From Acytostelium subglobosum LB1 (Eukaryota > Evosea > Eumycetozoa > Acytosteliales > Acytosteliaceae), in the NCBI RefSeq assembly GCF_000787575.1, contig NW_012236504.1, positions 417,050-481,049 of the forward strand: a DNA stretch of 64,000 nt. The letters are read 5' to 3'. A program made the position numbers and the translations under genes. Below are positions 63,810-64,000 of the stretch, piece after piece (positions within the stretch are counted from its first letter, which is position 1; each line of letters opens with the position of its first letter). A model generated the notes under the pieces. That model had not been told where the DNA came from. It did no database searches and was given only the letters and a program-made list of their open reading frames with translations.

Positions 63810-64000
63810 ATGACTCTCATCTCTGCCTTGAAGAACATGACTCCAACTTCCTCCTTGGGAATGTCCAACTCATCGATTGCCAGCGCTGCCTCCAGCTTCG
63901 GAATGCAGTCGTCCAACAAGAGTGCCGGTCTCCTTGACTGTGTCGGTGGTCTCCTCTCTGGTATCCATGTCGATGCCAACGTTGATGCCAATGTCAACCT
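63810..64000 (+). CDS. Small hssA-like protein, cut by window end
   Basis: Begins MTLISALKNMTPTSSLGMSN and continues to GGLLSGIHVDANVDANVN, where the window stops. Compared with the copy at 62671 it has Met-Gln and Ser-Ala-Gly-Leu-Leu-Asp changes in the middle, and it lacks the GSRAG insert after DAN. Confidence 0.85.
   Translation, partial: MTLISALKNMTPTSSLGMSNSSIASAASSFGMQSSNKSAGLLDCVGGLLSGIHVDANVDANVN

Noticed and set aside
1-64000. CRISPR arrays, bacterial operons, insertion sequences
   Set aside because: Spliced eukaryotic genes throughout; the tandem repeats are simple-sequence, with no spacer structure and no transposase.

Overview
The window looks like nuclear DNA of a dictyostelid social amoeba (Amoebozoa). 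It has FNIP-repeat/F-box-like proteins, large ankyrin families, a RasC orthologue, an SRF-type MADS protein with a Gln tract, tiny Ser/Gly-rich MTLxSALKNM proteins of the hssA/sigN kind, and many Asn/Gln runs. Introns are short, GTAAGT/GTATGT...AG, and stuffed with CAAT/CATT/CACT tetranucleotides. Coding GC is higher than I would expect for Dictyostelium discoideum, so another dictyostelid group is likely; I cannot name the species.

Layout. 0-10 kb: ankyrin gene (-), 21-bp inverted repeat, membrane protein (+), rasC (+) convergent with a class I phosphodiesterase (-). 9-16 kb: secreted cysteine-dioxygenase-like protein (-), one-LIM protein (+), small membrane protein (-), mitochondrial-type Gln-rich protein (+), mitoribosomal mS33 (+), Bet1-like SNARE (+). 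16-25 kb: decayed inverted copy of the first ankyrin gene, sigma-1/ERG2-like protein (-), NEPRO-like protein (+), disrupted secreted repeat gene (-), FNIP gene (-), MADS-box factor (-). 25.4-28.6 kb: gene-poor. 28.6-38 kb: bacterial-type glucokinase (+), C9orf85-like acidic protein (+), GH5 endoglycoceramidase-like gene with a one-base frame break (-), Ser/Thr-rich fragment, six-TM protein (-), MFSD1-like transporter (-). 38-50 kb: unknown protein (+), long ankyrin protein (+), Kish/TMEM167 with an ATG-only first exon (+), Lsm11-like protein (-), Nudix protein with a long Lys/Ser/Glu tail (+), proline-rich RhoGAP (+). 50-64 kb: FNIP gene (+), RING/TRAF-zinc/CBM20 protein (-), KIN17 (-), uridine kinase-UPRT (+), peptide deformylase (-), FNIP gene (+), and three hssA-like small genes, the last running off the window.

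The most interesting non-coding content is two elements at 6225-6274 and 14044-14125. Each has a closing stem starting AGGTC, then the same ACAGCAACCAA, and an ACCATAA box about 60 bases upstream. They match what I recall of dictyostelid class I RNAs and their DUSE promoter. Other structured candidates lie at 2392-2484, 3708-3900, 5738-5810, 8691-8771, 38003-38069 and 46411-46470.

Genes are mostly independent units. Shared themes are Ras and cyclic-nucleotide signalling (rasC, PDE, RhoGAP), secretion (Bet1, Kish), nucleotide salvage and sugar phosphorylation (UCK-UPRT, glucokinase), and RNA or chromatin functions (Lsm11-like, KIN17, NEPRO-like). Exon joins were made by hand from GT/AG sites and reading frame; all computed joins keep frame except where a break is reported.
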